A DNA stretch of 21,995 nucleotides from assembly GCA_030642005.1 (NCBI GenBank), contig DAOWOP010000027.1, forward strand, positions 1-21,995, read 5' to 3'. Source of the stretch: Planctomycetales bacterium (GTDB lineage Bacteria > Planctomycetota > Phycisphaerae > SM23-33). The notes beneath the pieces were generated by a model. That model was not told the DNA's origin, did no database searches, and worked only from the letters and a program-made list of their open reading frames with translations. Numbering within the stretch: the first letter of the stretch is position 1; each line of letters starts with the position of its first letter. This document shows, in pieces, positions 1-6,316 of this stretch. A program made the position numbers and the translations under genes.

Positions 1-29
1 CTCGTAGAGGCGATCGTGTGCCTACGACC

Positions 30-118
30 GCTCCTACGGAGCTTCAATACATCATACTTTCCCCCAGGGCTTGCCTTCGGCTGCGCCCTGGGCTAAATAC
101 GATTGCCCCTAACGGGGC
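30..118. repeat. Cluster of three REP-like hairpins
   Basis: Three short palindromes lie in a row in non-coding DNA: gctcc-tac-ggagc (30-42), cccagggc (63-70) pairing with gccctggg (85-92), and gcccc-taac-ggggc (105-118). The sequence shows the pairing directly. Strings of such GC hairpins are typical of REP-type extragenic palindromes, which in other genomes are moved by RAYT transposases; no RAYT gene is in this window. The stretch 1-137 holds no gene I can support. Confidence 0.6.
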
Positions 119-137
119 TAAAAAGTAAGTAGCGCTG

Positions 138-243
138 TCATGCTAGAGGCAGCGTAAAAACACCCCGGTCAGTATCTGCGATGCGATCGGCCAAGTCAAC
201 GGTCTTACTGGTGAACATCGAGGTTCTCGAAGAGGAAGGCCAT
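138..243 (-). pseudogene. Frameshifted, truncated four-helix-bundle (23S rRNA IVP family) gene
   Basis: On the minus strand an ATG at 243, preceded by an AAGGAAG ribosome site, opens MAFLFENLDVHQ. The frame is then broken by one extra base (T on the minus strand, plus position 207). Reading resumes as KTVDLADRIADTD and runs to a stop at 138-140. The joined text resembles the N-terminus of the four-helix-bundle/S23 intervening-sequence family (pattern FENLxVYQKAVxxADxI). Those proteins are about 120 residues long, so only about the first 35 remain and the last dozen or so do not look conserved. The family match is from memory of the pattern, not a search. The fragment lies directly beside the inverted repeat starting at 258. 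Confidence 0.5.
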
Positions 244-257
244 ATTTCTTCCTTGCA

Positions 258-375
258 GAGAGTAGAAAGTAGAGAGTAGAAAGGAGACCGCAGGAGAGGC
301 CGATTCGTTTATGGGCACATCTGTCCGTGTGAAAGTGCGTTTCTTTTTATCTACTCTCTACTATCTCCTTTCTCC
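258..375. repeat. Inverted pair of GAGAGTAGAAAG-type arms
   Basis: The left arm (258-287) is a degenerate tandem of agtagaaag/agagtagaaag. The right arm (350-375) is its reverse complement; agtagagagtaga is shared exactly. The arms enclose about 62 bases with no recognisable content. The unit is purine-rich on one strand, and the two arms could form a long hairpin. This is one of several loci in the window built the same way with different units. Confidence 0.65.
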
Positions 376-412
376 TGCTCTATTTTTCGGCCTTGCCGAC
401 AAATCGGGGCGA
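374..412. repeat. 39-bp direct repeat, copy 1 (att-like)
   Basis: Matches 2027-2065 in 38 of 39 positions (difference at 400/2053). It contains a hairpin, tttttcggc (383-391) against gccgacaaa (395-403), and ends in tcggggcga. In the other copy that end is the 3' end of tRNA-Pro; here no tRNA follows. The stretch 413-524 shows nothing recognisable. Confidence 0.75.
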
Positions 413-524
413 GATGCGTTACCAGTAAACCACGACCGGAGGACGGTGCGGTTCTCGTATTCGCTTGGGACGGTGGGGGCATAACGAACGTGGCCTGATG
501 GTACGGGCGGGCGTCCGCGCATGA

Positions 525-554
525 CAACGCCTCGCGGTACACCACGAGGCGTTG
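525..554 (-). terminator. Hairpin downstream of the FGE-like gene
   Basis: A perfect 10-bp stem, caacgcctcg (525-534) with cgaggcgttg (545-554), and a 10-nt loop lie 23 bases after the stop codon of the minus-strand gene at 578-1702. There is no T-run on its downstream side, so it may be a 3'-end stabiliser or processing site rather than a classical intrinsic terminator. Confidence 0.45.
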
Positions 555-577
555 ATAGGTGTCGTCTTGAGGCACTG

Positions 578-1702
578 CTACCCTTCGCGTCGCCGCCGTC
601 GTAGGAGGGCCAACCCGCCCAAGGCCAGAAGCGACATCGTCGCCGGTTCCGGAACCGCAGATACTCGAAATCCAATATCCCAATCGTCGTACGTCGGGCC
701 ATCGATGTCATCCCCAATGTTGTCCTCACAGTCCCGCCAGAACGCGTGCAGCCATTGTCCATAGTCATAACTAGGGTCGTCGAGATCATCAGCAAACGAT
801 CCTCCCCGCGTGTTACGCCACAAACCGAAGCTGTTCGAGAGGATAGCCTCGTTCCACTCAGAGACGTTGCCACCCTGGTCAAACGTGCCGTAGGGACTGT
901 CAGAGTTCTCATGGGCCCCGACCTCTGTGCGCCAGTACGGGCTGCCGATCGTAGAATCGCTATCGAAGAACGTCGCGTTATTCCCAAGATCGGGGTCAAT
1001 AAGATCATTGCTAGGCCTGGCATCGTTGCCGGTCGGGTAGTCGAAGTAGTCGCCCGTTACCCCGTTGTTCTTGTGGTACGCCGCCTTATACCACTCATCC
1101 TCGCTGGCGAGAGCCCACTGTGCGCCAGGTTTGCGGTTAACGCTCATCAACGCCGCATCTGTAACAGCTCCGTTGAGGTAATAAGCCCCATCCTCGGTGG
1201 TGGTCAAGTCCTGAGCGCCGCTCGGCTGACCCTTGTGCAGCCAGTTGGCGAAACGCACTGCATCGCCCCAGTTGACATAGTTGACCGGCCGATTGGCCCA
1301 ATCAGCCGGCACGCTGTAGGTGTAGCTGCCCGAAGAGCCGCCTCGCTGAATATTGCAGCCAAGTGTCTCCTCCGTCAGGTCCGCCATGGATGTGTTATAT
1401 AGCCCATAGGTATCCGTCGCCGCTACGGCGTTGAGAAACTCGGTGTACTGACCGGCTGTAACCTCGTACTTGCCGATGTTGTACTCGTACGCCACCGCGC
1501 CGCAGATGCGATCTTGGCCGGAACCACCAGCGCTCTGTCCCGAGAGTTCGCCCGCGTTGCCGGGATTGCCGACGGGGACGGTTTCCAGGCTCGTCAGGCC
1601 GAGGCCCATGTTGAACACGTCCGCCAAAGCCACCGAAACCACCGAAACACACACCACCGCCGCGCAGAGGGCACAGACCGATACAGAGTTGATTCTGAGC
1701 AT
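578..1702 (-). CDS. Secreted FGE/SUMF1-like domain protein with PEP-CTERM anchor
   Basis: 374 residues. Residues 1-27 form a signal peptide ending VSVALA. Residues about 30-348 read as a formylglycine-generating-enzyme/sulfatase-modifying-factor fold: YEVTAGQYTEFLNAV, NYVNWGDAVRFANWLH, ASEDEWYKAAY, GGNVSEWNEAI, RGGSF and a closing GFRVS. Residues 350-374 are a PEP-CTERM sorting signal: VPEPAT, a hydrophobic stretch, then RRRRR. The protein is therefore exported and probably processed by an exosortase, none of which is in the window. The cysteine pair that true FGE carries just after the GGS motif is absent and replaced by an Asp-rich segment, so formylglycine synthesis is unlikely; a binding or structural role is my inference. 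The ATG at 1702 has an AGAGGA ribosome site. It is transcribed alone from a promoter with a poly-G spacer (1813-1842) and is bracketed by a 39-bp direct repeat. Confidence 0.88.
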   Translation of the reverse strand: MLRINSVSVCALCAAVVCVSVVSVALADVFNMGLGLTSLETVPVGNPGNAGELSGQSAGGSGQDRICGAVAYEYNIGKYEVTAGQYTEFLNAVAATDTYGLYNTSMADLTEETLGCNIQRGGSSGSYTYSVPADWANRPVNYVNWGDAVRFANWLHKGQPSGAQDLTTTEDGAYYLNGAVTDAALMSVNRKPGAQWALASEDEWYKAAYHKNNGVTGDYFDYPTGNDARPSNDLIDPDLGNNATFFDSDSTIGSPYWRTEVGAHENSDSPYGTFDQGGNVSEWNEAILSNSFGLWRNTRGGSFADDLDDPSYDYGQWLHAFWRDCEDNIGDDIDGPTYDDWDIGFRVSAVPEPATMSLLALGGLALLRRRRREG

Positions 1703-1812
1703 GAGACTTTTCCTCTCTTGTCACTTACTTGAGATTGAGCGTTCCCCAAGGCCTCCAGCCGAGCGACTGAAAACAAGCCTCAGAGACAATCATCTAAGCC
1801 AAACTGACACGC

Positions 1813-1842
1813 ATCTTACCCCCCCCCCACGAGTTCTGTCAA
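1813..1842 (-). promoter_or_regulatory. Sigma-70-type promoter with a G10 spacer tract
   Basis: On the minus strand a perfect -35 box TTGACA (1837-1842) is followed by an 18-bp spacer and a -10 box TAAGAT (1813-1818). Ten of the spacer bases are an unbroken run of G (plus-strand C at 1819-1828). Start of transcription would fall near 1806, giving a leader of about 100 nt before the ATG at 1702. A G-run in this position makes spacer length, and so promoter strength, sensitive to slippage. The remainder of 1843-2023 shows nothing I recognise. Confidence 0.7.
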
Positions 1843-2026
1843 GCGCAAACCGAAAAAAAACGCATCCGGCTCCGTCAAAATAAACAATCAGTCAGCGCGA
1901 CCATCGCGACAGATTCGGCCCAGCTGCAGACGTAGAGGATGGCGGGGAGCGGGCTCGTCCGAAATCGCGATCAAACCTAGCCCTCAGGTTCTTGTCGTTT
2001 CACCTGCTCAACTGTTCTACTGCTCA

Positions 2027-2065
2027 CCTGCTCTATTTTTCGGCCTTGCCGAAAAATCGGGGCGA
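2027..2065. repeat. 39-bp direct repeat, copy 2, overlapping the tRNA-Pro 3' end
   Basis: Second copy of the 374-412 sequence (38/39). Its last nine bases (2057-2065) are the discriminator and 3' acceptor end of tRNA-Pro. Overlap of a direct repeat with a tRNA 3' end is the usual arrangement of integration attachment sites, but no integrase is present between the copies. Confidence 0.75.
2036..2056 (-). terminator. Hairpin immediately after tRNA-Pro
   Basis: A perfect 9-bp stem, tttttcggc (2036-2044) with gccgaaaaa (2048-2056), and a 3-nt loop begin on the base after the tRNA discriminator. The T5/A5 flanks make it look like a bidirectional terminator or 3'-processing hairpin. It is part of the 39-bp repeat, so it may have arrived with that element. 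Confidence 0.5.
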
Positions 2066-2131
2066 CTGGATTTGAACCAGCGACCTCTGCGTCCCGAACG
2101 CAGCACTCTAGCCAAGCTGAGCTACGCCCCG
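2057..2131 (-). tRNA. tRNA-Pro (anticodon CGG)
   Basis: The minus strand folds as a full cloverleaf. Acceptor CGGGGCG (2125-2131) pairs with CGCCCCG (2058-2064). The D arm contains AGCTCAGCTTGGCTAGAGT. The anticodon stem CTGCG/CGCAG carries the loop TTCGGGA, so the anticodon is CGG (proline). The T arm is CTGGTTCAAATCCAG. The discriminator is A (2057). CCA is not encoded, so it must be added after transcription. Confidence 0.96.
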
Positions 2132-2142
2132 TCGAAAGAAGC

Positions 2143-2170
2143 AGTCTAACGACAATTCACTGTAAATCAA
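2143..2170 (-). promoter_or_regulatory. Candidate promoter for tRNA-Pro
   Basis: TTGATT (2165-2170), a 16-bp spacer and TAGACT (2143-2148) lie on the minus strand, ending 11 bases before the tRNA 5' end. Spacing and position fit a stable-RNA promoter, but the -10 box is only a 4/6 match. Confidence 0.35.
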
Positions 2171-2210
2171 GCCTTAATAGCGTCGAACGTTCCCTCTGAA
2201 AGTTTTTTTA

Positions 2211-2228
2211 GTTCGCGTAGTTCGCGGC
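2211..2228 (+). repeat. Short dispersed repeat gttcgcgtagttcgcggc
   Basis: An 18-bp sequence made of two gttcgcg-type halves. Close copies lie at 8205-8222, 14439-14469 (interrupted), 15568-15585 and 16634-16651, always in a gap beside a coding region. Here it lies just past the 3' end of proB. Confidence 0.6.
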
Positions 2229-2234
2229 AAATTC

Positions 2235-3356
2235 CTATTCGACTACCATATTGTTTCTGTGGACGACTTCGTCGTATGGTTTTTCGCCGATCGCGTCGGC
2301 GATTTGAGCGGTTTTCAGACCCTTGATGGCGTCGATGTCGGCGGCGGAGTAGTTCGTCAGACCTCGGGCGACCTGACTGCCGGCGCTATCGACGATGGCA
2401 ACCGTGTCACCCTTTCCGAAATGTCCCGCCACGGCGGTGATTCCGCTTGGCAGGAGGCTTTTTCCGCCTTCTCGTAGCGCCTTTGCGGCTCCGTCATCGA
2501 CGGTGATTTCCCCGGCGGCGCGGGCGGCCTGGCCTATCCATCGCCGGCGGGCGGACATTTTGCCTTCGGCGGGCAGGCAGACCGTGCCGATCTTTTCGCC
2601 GGCCAGCAGTCGGCCCAGTATGTCGGGCGTTCGGGCGTTTGCGATAACGGCGGCTTCGCCGGCGGCGGCGACCATGTGAGCGGCCTGGAGTTTCGTGGTC
2701 ATCCCGCCCGAACCGCCCCGGCTGAGCGAATCGTCAGCCAGTCCGGCCGAACCTGCTTCGGCGTCGGCGATAACATCCAGCACCTCCCCACCAGCCATTA
2801 CGCCGTCAACGACGGTCAGCATCACCAACACATCGGCGCGGAGCATGTTCGTTACCAATGCGGCGACGATGTCGTTGTCGCCGAATCGGCCTTCGAGTTC
2901 ATCGACAGCCACCGTGTCGTTTTCGTTGACGACGGGCACGGCGCCGAGGTCGTGCAGCGCGGCGATGGTGTTGCGGATGTTGAGGTATCGGGTGCGGTCC
3001 TCGAAGTCGCCGCGGGTAACGAGAATCTGTGCGACCTTCAGGCCGAGTGCGCCGAAGGCGTCGTGAAAGGTCCGCATCAGTTGTCCCTGTCCGACGGCGG
3101 CGGCGGCCTGGAGCATCGGAAGCGTGCCGGGCTTGGCGGCAAGGTCCAACTCGGCCATGCCCGCGCCGATAGCGCCGCTGCTGACAAGGGCGACCTCGAC
3201 GCCGCCGGCGACGATGCCGGCAACCTGACCGCAAAGGTCGGAAATGAACTCCATGTCGAGCCTGCCGGACTCGTCGGTCAACGCGGCTGTGCCGACCTTC
3301 ACGACGATCCGCCGGGCGTTTTTCAGAACGGTTTGTCTCAACTTTTTATCAGGCAC
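2235..3356 (-). CDS. proB: Glutamate 5-kinase
   Basis: 373 residues, the usual length for the two-domain form. ProB phosphorylates glutamate to gamma-glutamyl phosphate, the first step of proline synthesis, in the cytoplasm. The N-terminal amino-acid-kinase domain shows VVKVGTAALT (18-27), VSSGAIGAG (58-66), VVNENDTVAVDE, FGDNDIVAALV and GSGGMTTKLQAA. From about residue 283 a PUA domain follows (GEITVDDGAAKALREG onward); in other bacteria this part modulates feedback by proline. The start is GTG at 3356, three bases after the waaA stop, so the two genes are probably co-transcribed, although they share no pathway. No proA is in the window. Confidence 0.95.
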   Translation of the reverse strand: MPDKKLRQTVLKNARRIVVKVGTAALTDESGRLDMEFISDLCGQVAGIVAGGVEVALVSSGAIGAGMAELDLAAKPGTLPMLQAAAAVGQGQLMRTFHDAFGALGLKVAQILVTRGDFEDRTRYLNIRNTIAALHDLGAVPVVNENDTVAVDELEGRFGDNDIVAALVTNMLRADVLVMLTVVDGVMAGGEVLDVIADAEAGSAGLADDSLSRGGSGGMTTKLQAAHMVAAAGEAAVIANARTPDILGRLLAGEKIGTVCLPAEGKMSARRRWIGQAARAAGEITVDDGAAKALREGGKSLLPSGITAVAGHFGKGDTVAIVDSAGSQVARGLTNYSAADIDAIKGLKTAQIADAIGEKPYDEVVHRNNMVVE

Positions 3357-3359
3357 GTC

Positions 3360-4703
3360 TTACGCCTTCTCAATTATTTCATCCGTCGCTATTCCGCCTG
3401 GGGCGAGGGCGGGGACTCGGCCCAGGATGCGGCAGATTAATTCGACGTTTCGCTTCGTAGCGCCCGTCTGCGACCGGACAAACTGTTGGGCGTCCCGGCC
3501 TATTTTCGCTGCATCGTCGGGCTTTTCCAGCCACTCGGTCCATATTCCGGCCAATTCACCGGCGTCGGCGACCCGCCTGGCGCAGCCGGCGGCGACCATG
3601 GACTCGGCCTGGGGGAAGTTGAACGTATGAGGCCCGAAGGCGACGGGCTTTGCCAACGCGGCAGCCTCTATCATGTCCGACCCGCCCTCCGGCACGAGCG
3701 ACCTGCCGACAAAAACCGCATAGGCCAGAGCATAAAACTTTCGCAACTCGCCCATCGTATCGCCCAGTATCACGGCGTCGGCGGGTAATTCTTTCGACGA
3801 TCCTTCAAGATGTTCGGATCGTCGAATCAGCGTAAAACCGCAAGCGGAGATTATACGTGCTACCTCGTCGAACCGTTCCGGCTTCCGCGGGACGACAGCA
3901 AGACGCACGCCGGGATGCTCCCGCCGAATCTCCGCAAACGTATCGAGGATAATCTGCTCTTCGCCCCTGCCCGTCCCGCCGGCGACCAGTAATTTATCAT
4001 CAGACGTGATTCCCATCGCCTCGGCGAGTTCGTCCTGGCCTGCAACGTTTTCGCCTATCTCGGCCGTGTCGTATTTCATCATGCCGGTAACGGACAGTTT
4101 CTCATCGCGCACGCCCAGCGACCGGAACATCTCCGCGTAGGTGGCGTGCTGGACACCGATGGCCGACAGCGAATTGAACAGCCTGCCCGCCAGCGGGCGC
4201 ACGAGGCGGTAGCGTGGAAACCCCTTTCGCGGGCCTAGACGGGCGTTGACGACGATTACCGGAACGTCCCGCCGGTTGCACGCCCGCACGAAATTGGGCC
4301 AGACGTCGCCTTCGGTCAGAATGACCAGGCTGGGCCCGATTCGTCTGACGGCGGCGGCGGCGGAAAAGGTGAAGTCCAAGGGGAAGCGGAAGACCCTGTG
4401 TGCCGGCGCGAAGAGTCGTTTGGCGGCGGCCAGGCCCGTGTCGGTGGTCGAAGTAATCACCACGCGATAGTCCGGCAGTTGCGAATGGATTTCGGCCACC
4501 AGCGCCTTTGCGGCGTTGACCTCGCCGACGCTGACGCCGTGAATCCATATCACCGGCTGGTGGCCGTAGAGCCGAGGCGACAAGCCAAGACGCTCCGAGA
4601 AGTCGCGGCGGTATTTGCCATGGCGGAACATCCGCATCAACCAGATCGGCCCGGTCGCCACAAGCGCCAGGGCGTACATAATATTCAACAGCCAACCTGT
4701 CAT
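3360..4703 (-). CDS. waaA: 3-deoxy-D-manno-octulosonic acid (Kdo) transferase
   Basis: 447 residues from the ATG at 4703; family members are about 420-430. WaaA transfers Kdo from CMP-Kdo to lipid A precursor at the inner face of the cytoplasmic membrane, so the cell makes LPS. It shows an N-terminal membrane anchor (residues 3-25), IWIHGVSVGE (52-61) with the expected catalytic Glu61, LTEGDVWPNF, VNARLGPRKGFPRYR, LLVAGGTGRGEEQIIL in place of the usual AGSTxxGEE, and a C-terminal nucleotide-sugar region (FVGRSLVPEGGSDMIEAAALAKPV). An in-frame TTG at 4754 would add 17 residues that look like spacer, so I chose the ATG that begins at the anchor. It is divergent from gmk. Confidence 0.93.
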   Translation of the reverse strand: MTGWLLNIMYALALVATGPIWLMRMFRHGKYRRDFSERLGLSPRLYGHQPVIWIHGVSVGEVNAAKALVAEIHSQLPDYRVVITSTTDTGLAAAKRLFAPAHRVFRFPLDFTFSAAAAVRRIGPSLVILTEGDVWPNFVRACNRRDVPVIVVNARLGPRKGFPRYRLVRPLAGRLFNSLSAIGVQHATYAEMFRSLGVRDEKLSVTGMMKYDTAEIGENVAGQDELAEAMGITSDDKLLVAGGTGRGEEQIILDTFAEIRREHPGVRLAVVPRKPERFDEVARIISACGFTLIRRSEHLEGSSKELPADAVILGDTMGELRKFYALAYAVFVGRSLVPEGGSDMIEAAALAKPVAFGPHTFNFPQAESMVAAGCARRVADAGELAGIWTEWLEKPDDAAKIGRDAQQFVRSQTGATKRNVELICRILGRVPALAPGGIATDEIIEKA

Positions 4704-4750
4704 TGCGGTAAAGTATGCTGTCTGGCAGGACGCATGTCGATAGAAAATGA

Positions 4751-4896
4751 GCAATTTCCAATGACCAGGGGGTTGTGATTCATAAAAACCTCTTGCAACA
4801 ATTGCCCGAGCACGTCATTCTTGTTGTCGGTCATCGTTGGTTATCGAGGCATTTGGGATTGGTTATTGATTGGGCGTCAGGCATTGGGAATTGGTC
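4751..4896. repeat. Weak inverted and direct repeats of an attgg-rich unit
   Basis: In the waaA/gmk gap, gcaatttccaatgacc (4751-4766) is roughly the reverse complement of ggcattgggaattggtc (4880-4896). The latter is also directly repeated at 4848-4863 with small changes. The unit resembles the one at 9872-9967. The right part lies over the possible 5' end of gmk and blurs its start. Confidence 0.4.
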
Positions 4897-5453
4897 GTTT
4901 AATTGTAATCGCCGGCCCGAGCGGCGTTGGTAAGAGCACCATCGTCCGCGAGGTTCTCCGGCAGACGGGGGTTTTTTACAGCGTATCGGCCACTACTCGC
5001 AAGCCCCGGCCCGGCGAAATCGACGGGCGGGATTATTTCTTCGTGGACCGGCCTGCATTTGAAAAAATGATCGCCGGGGAACAACTGCTGGAATGGGCCG
5101 AGGTCTTCGGCGATTACTACGGTACGCCGAAAAAGGCGGTAACCGAGGCGCTGTCGGCGGGAAGAACCGTCATCCTCGAAATCGACATCGAAGGAAGCCG
5201 GCAGGTGCATCAGAAGAGGCATGAGGCGACATTTATCTTCATAGGCCCGCCGGACAAGAGCGAACTGAAGCGCCGCCTGGCCGGCAGAGGGACCGAATCG
5301 CCGGAAACACTCGAACGAAGATTCGCCCGCGCGAACGAAGAAATCTGTACCGCCGCGGGCAGCGGGATATATAATCACATGATAGTCAACGACGACCTGG
5401 ATCGGACAATCCGGGAAGTTGTCGATATCGTCAAGGAGCAAACGCAGAAATGA
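4884..5453 (+). CDS. gmk: Guanylate kinase
   Basis: 189 residues from a TTG at 4884. Gmk phosphorylates GMP to GDP with ATP in the cytoplasm. The P-loop GPSGVGKS lies at residues 11-18, followed by SATTRKPRPGEIDGRDYFFV (GMP-binding region), FGDYYGTPK, ILEIDIEGSRQV, FIGPPDK and a typical C-terminus with YNHMIVNDDLD. The start is uncertain: no ATG exists, and TTG codons at 4821, 4866 and 4884 are all in frame. The sequence upstream of 4884 is repeat-like and encodes nothing conserved, so the last TTG, ten residues before the P-loop, is the most economical. It overlaps rpoZ by four bases (ATGA), the classical gmk-rpoZ pair. Confidence 0.93.
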   Translation: MGIGRLIVIAGPSGVGKSTIVREVLRQTGVFYSVSATTRKPRPGEIDGRDYFFVDRPAFEKMIAGEQLLEWAEVFGDYYGTPKKAVTEALSAGRTVILEIDIEGSRQVHQKRHEATFIFIGPPDKSELKRRLAGRGTESPETLERRFARANEEICTAAGSGIYNHMIVNDDLDRTIREVVDIVKEQTQK

Positions 5454-5698
5454 TTGAGGCACTGAAAAGCGACGATCTGGTCTATAAGGTCGGTGGGCGG
5501 TTCAAACTCACTGCGCTGATTATGAAACGTTGGGGCGAACTGCTCGAAGGTTCCAGGCCGCTGGTGGAACGGGCCGAAGGTATGACCGATATGGAAGTCG
5601 TCATCCAGGAAATCCTCGACGACAAGATCGCCATCGACTACGAGAACTCCGACGTACCCTCGCCGGAGGAGATCATCCGAATTCCCAGCAGGAAATAA
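5450..5698 (+). CDS. rpoZ: RNA polymerase omega subunit
   Basis: 82 residues, within the family's usual 70-100. Omega binds the beta' subunit and helps assemble and stabilise RNA polymerase. The conserved block appears as GGRFKLTALIMKRWGELLEG, a variant of the usual RFxLxxxxxxRAxxL pattern in which RA is replaced by RW; the downstream EIxxxKI pattern appears as QEILDDKIAIDYEN. The gene follows gmk with an ATGA overlap and precedes coaC by 17 bases. The gmk-rpoZ-coaBC order is widespread in bacteria and supports the call. Confidence 0.85.
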   Translation: MIEALKSDDLVYKVGGRFKLTALIMKRWGELLEGSRPLVERAEGMTDMEVVIQEILDDKIAIDYENSDVPSPEEIIRIPSRK

Positions 5699-5715
5699 AG
5701 TTCCGGGGTACGACA

Positions 5716-6300
5716 ATGGCCGGCGAAAATAAATCCCGATGTGCGTCGGGACTGGAAGGCGCCGAGGTGCTGCTTTGCGTAACCGGCGGCATCTCGTGCT
5801 ACAAATCCGCCGACCTGGCAAGCAAATTGAGCCAAGCCGGCGCCGGCGTCAGCGTCGCCATGACAGACGCCGCCGGGCGATTCATCACGCCGCTGACATT
5901 CCAGACCCTCACGGGCAGGGGCGTGTTCACCTCGCTCTGGCAGGCCGGCGAAAACTACCAGTCGCAGCACCTGTCGCTGACCGAGCGGGCGAATTTGATG
6001 ATCATCGCTCCAGCCACTGCCGACATCATCGCCAAAATGGCCGGCGGTATCGCTGACGACCTTGTCTCGACACTGGCCCTGTCGGCCTGCGGGGCCTGCG
6101 AGATACTCATCGCCCCGGCAATGAATACGCGAATGTGGCAAGCGCCGCCTACGCAGGACAACGTCCGAAAACTCGCCGATCGCGGCGTCCACGTCGTCGG
6201 TCCCAATGAAGGTCGCCTGGCCTGCGGAACCGTCGGGATGGGCAGAATGGCGGAACCGACCGAAATCCTCGCCGCAGCTGAAACGCTGCTCAAAGAATAA
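5716..6300 (+). CDS. coaC: Phosphopantothenoylcysteine decarboxylase (stand-alone CoaC)
   Basis: 194 residues. CoaC is an FMN flavoprotein that decarboxylates 4'-phosphopantothenoylcysteine to 4'-phosphopantetheine in CoA synthesis. Visible motifs: VTGGISCYKSADLASKL (22-38), His85 in QHLSLT (the expected catalytic His), IIAPATADIIAKMAGGIADDL (FMN and substrate contacts), APAMNTRMW (133-141), and the flexible flap GRLACGTVGMGRMAEP with Cys170. In most bacteria CoaC is fused to CoaB; here the protein ends after the decarboxylase domain, and CoaB is a separate gene at 7404. A longer in-frame reading from 5530 overlaps rpoZ and is not conserved, so I use the ATG at 5716. Confidence 0.93.
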   Translation: MAGENKSRCASGLEGAEVLLCVTGGISCYKSADLASKLSQAGAGVSVAMTDAAGRFITPLTFQTLTGRGVFTSLWQAGENYQSQHLSLTERANLMIIAPATADIIAKMAGGIADDLVSTLALSACGACEILIAPAMNTRMWQAPPTQDNVRKLADRGVHVVGPNEGRLACGTVGMGRMAEPTEILAAAETLLKE

Positions 6301-6316
6301 TCAAAGTGGTTTGCAA

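Noticed and set aside
746..1402. 218-codon open frame antisense to the FGE-like gene
   Set aside because: It has no domain signal and is explained by the codon bias of the real gene on the minus strand.
413..2026. Complete prophage or integrative element at tRNA-Pro
   Set aside because: Only one gene lies between the direct repeats and none encodes an integrase, so at most a remnant or satellite can be claimed.
2676..3440. Long open frame of 254 codons antisense to proB
   Set aside because: It is the mirror of proB codon usage in a GC-rich gene, has no recognisable domain, and proB is unmistakable on the other strand.
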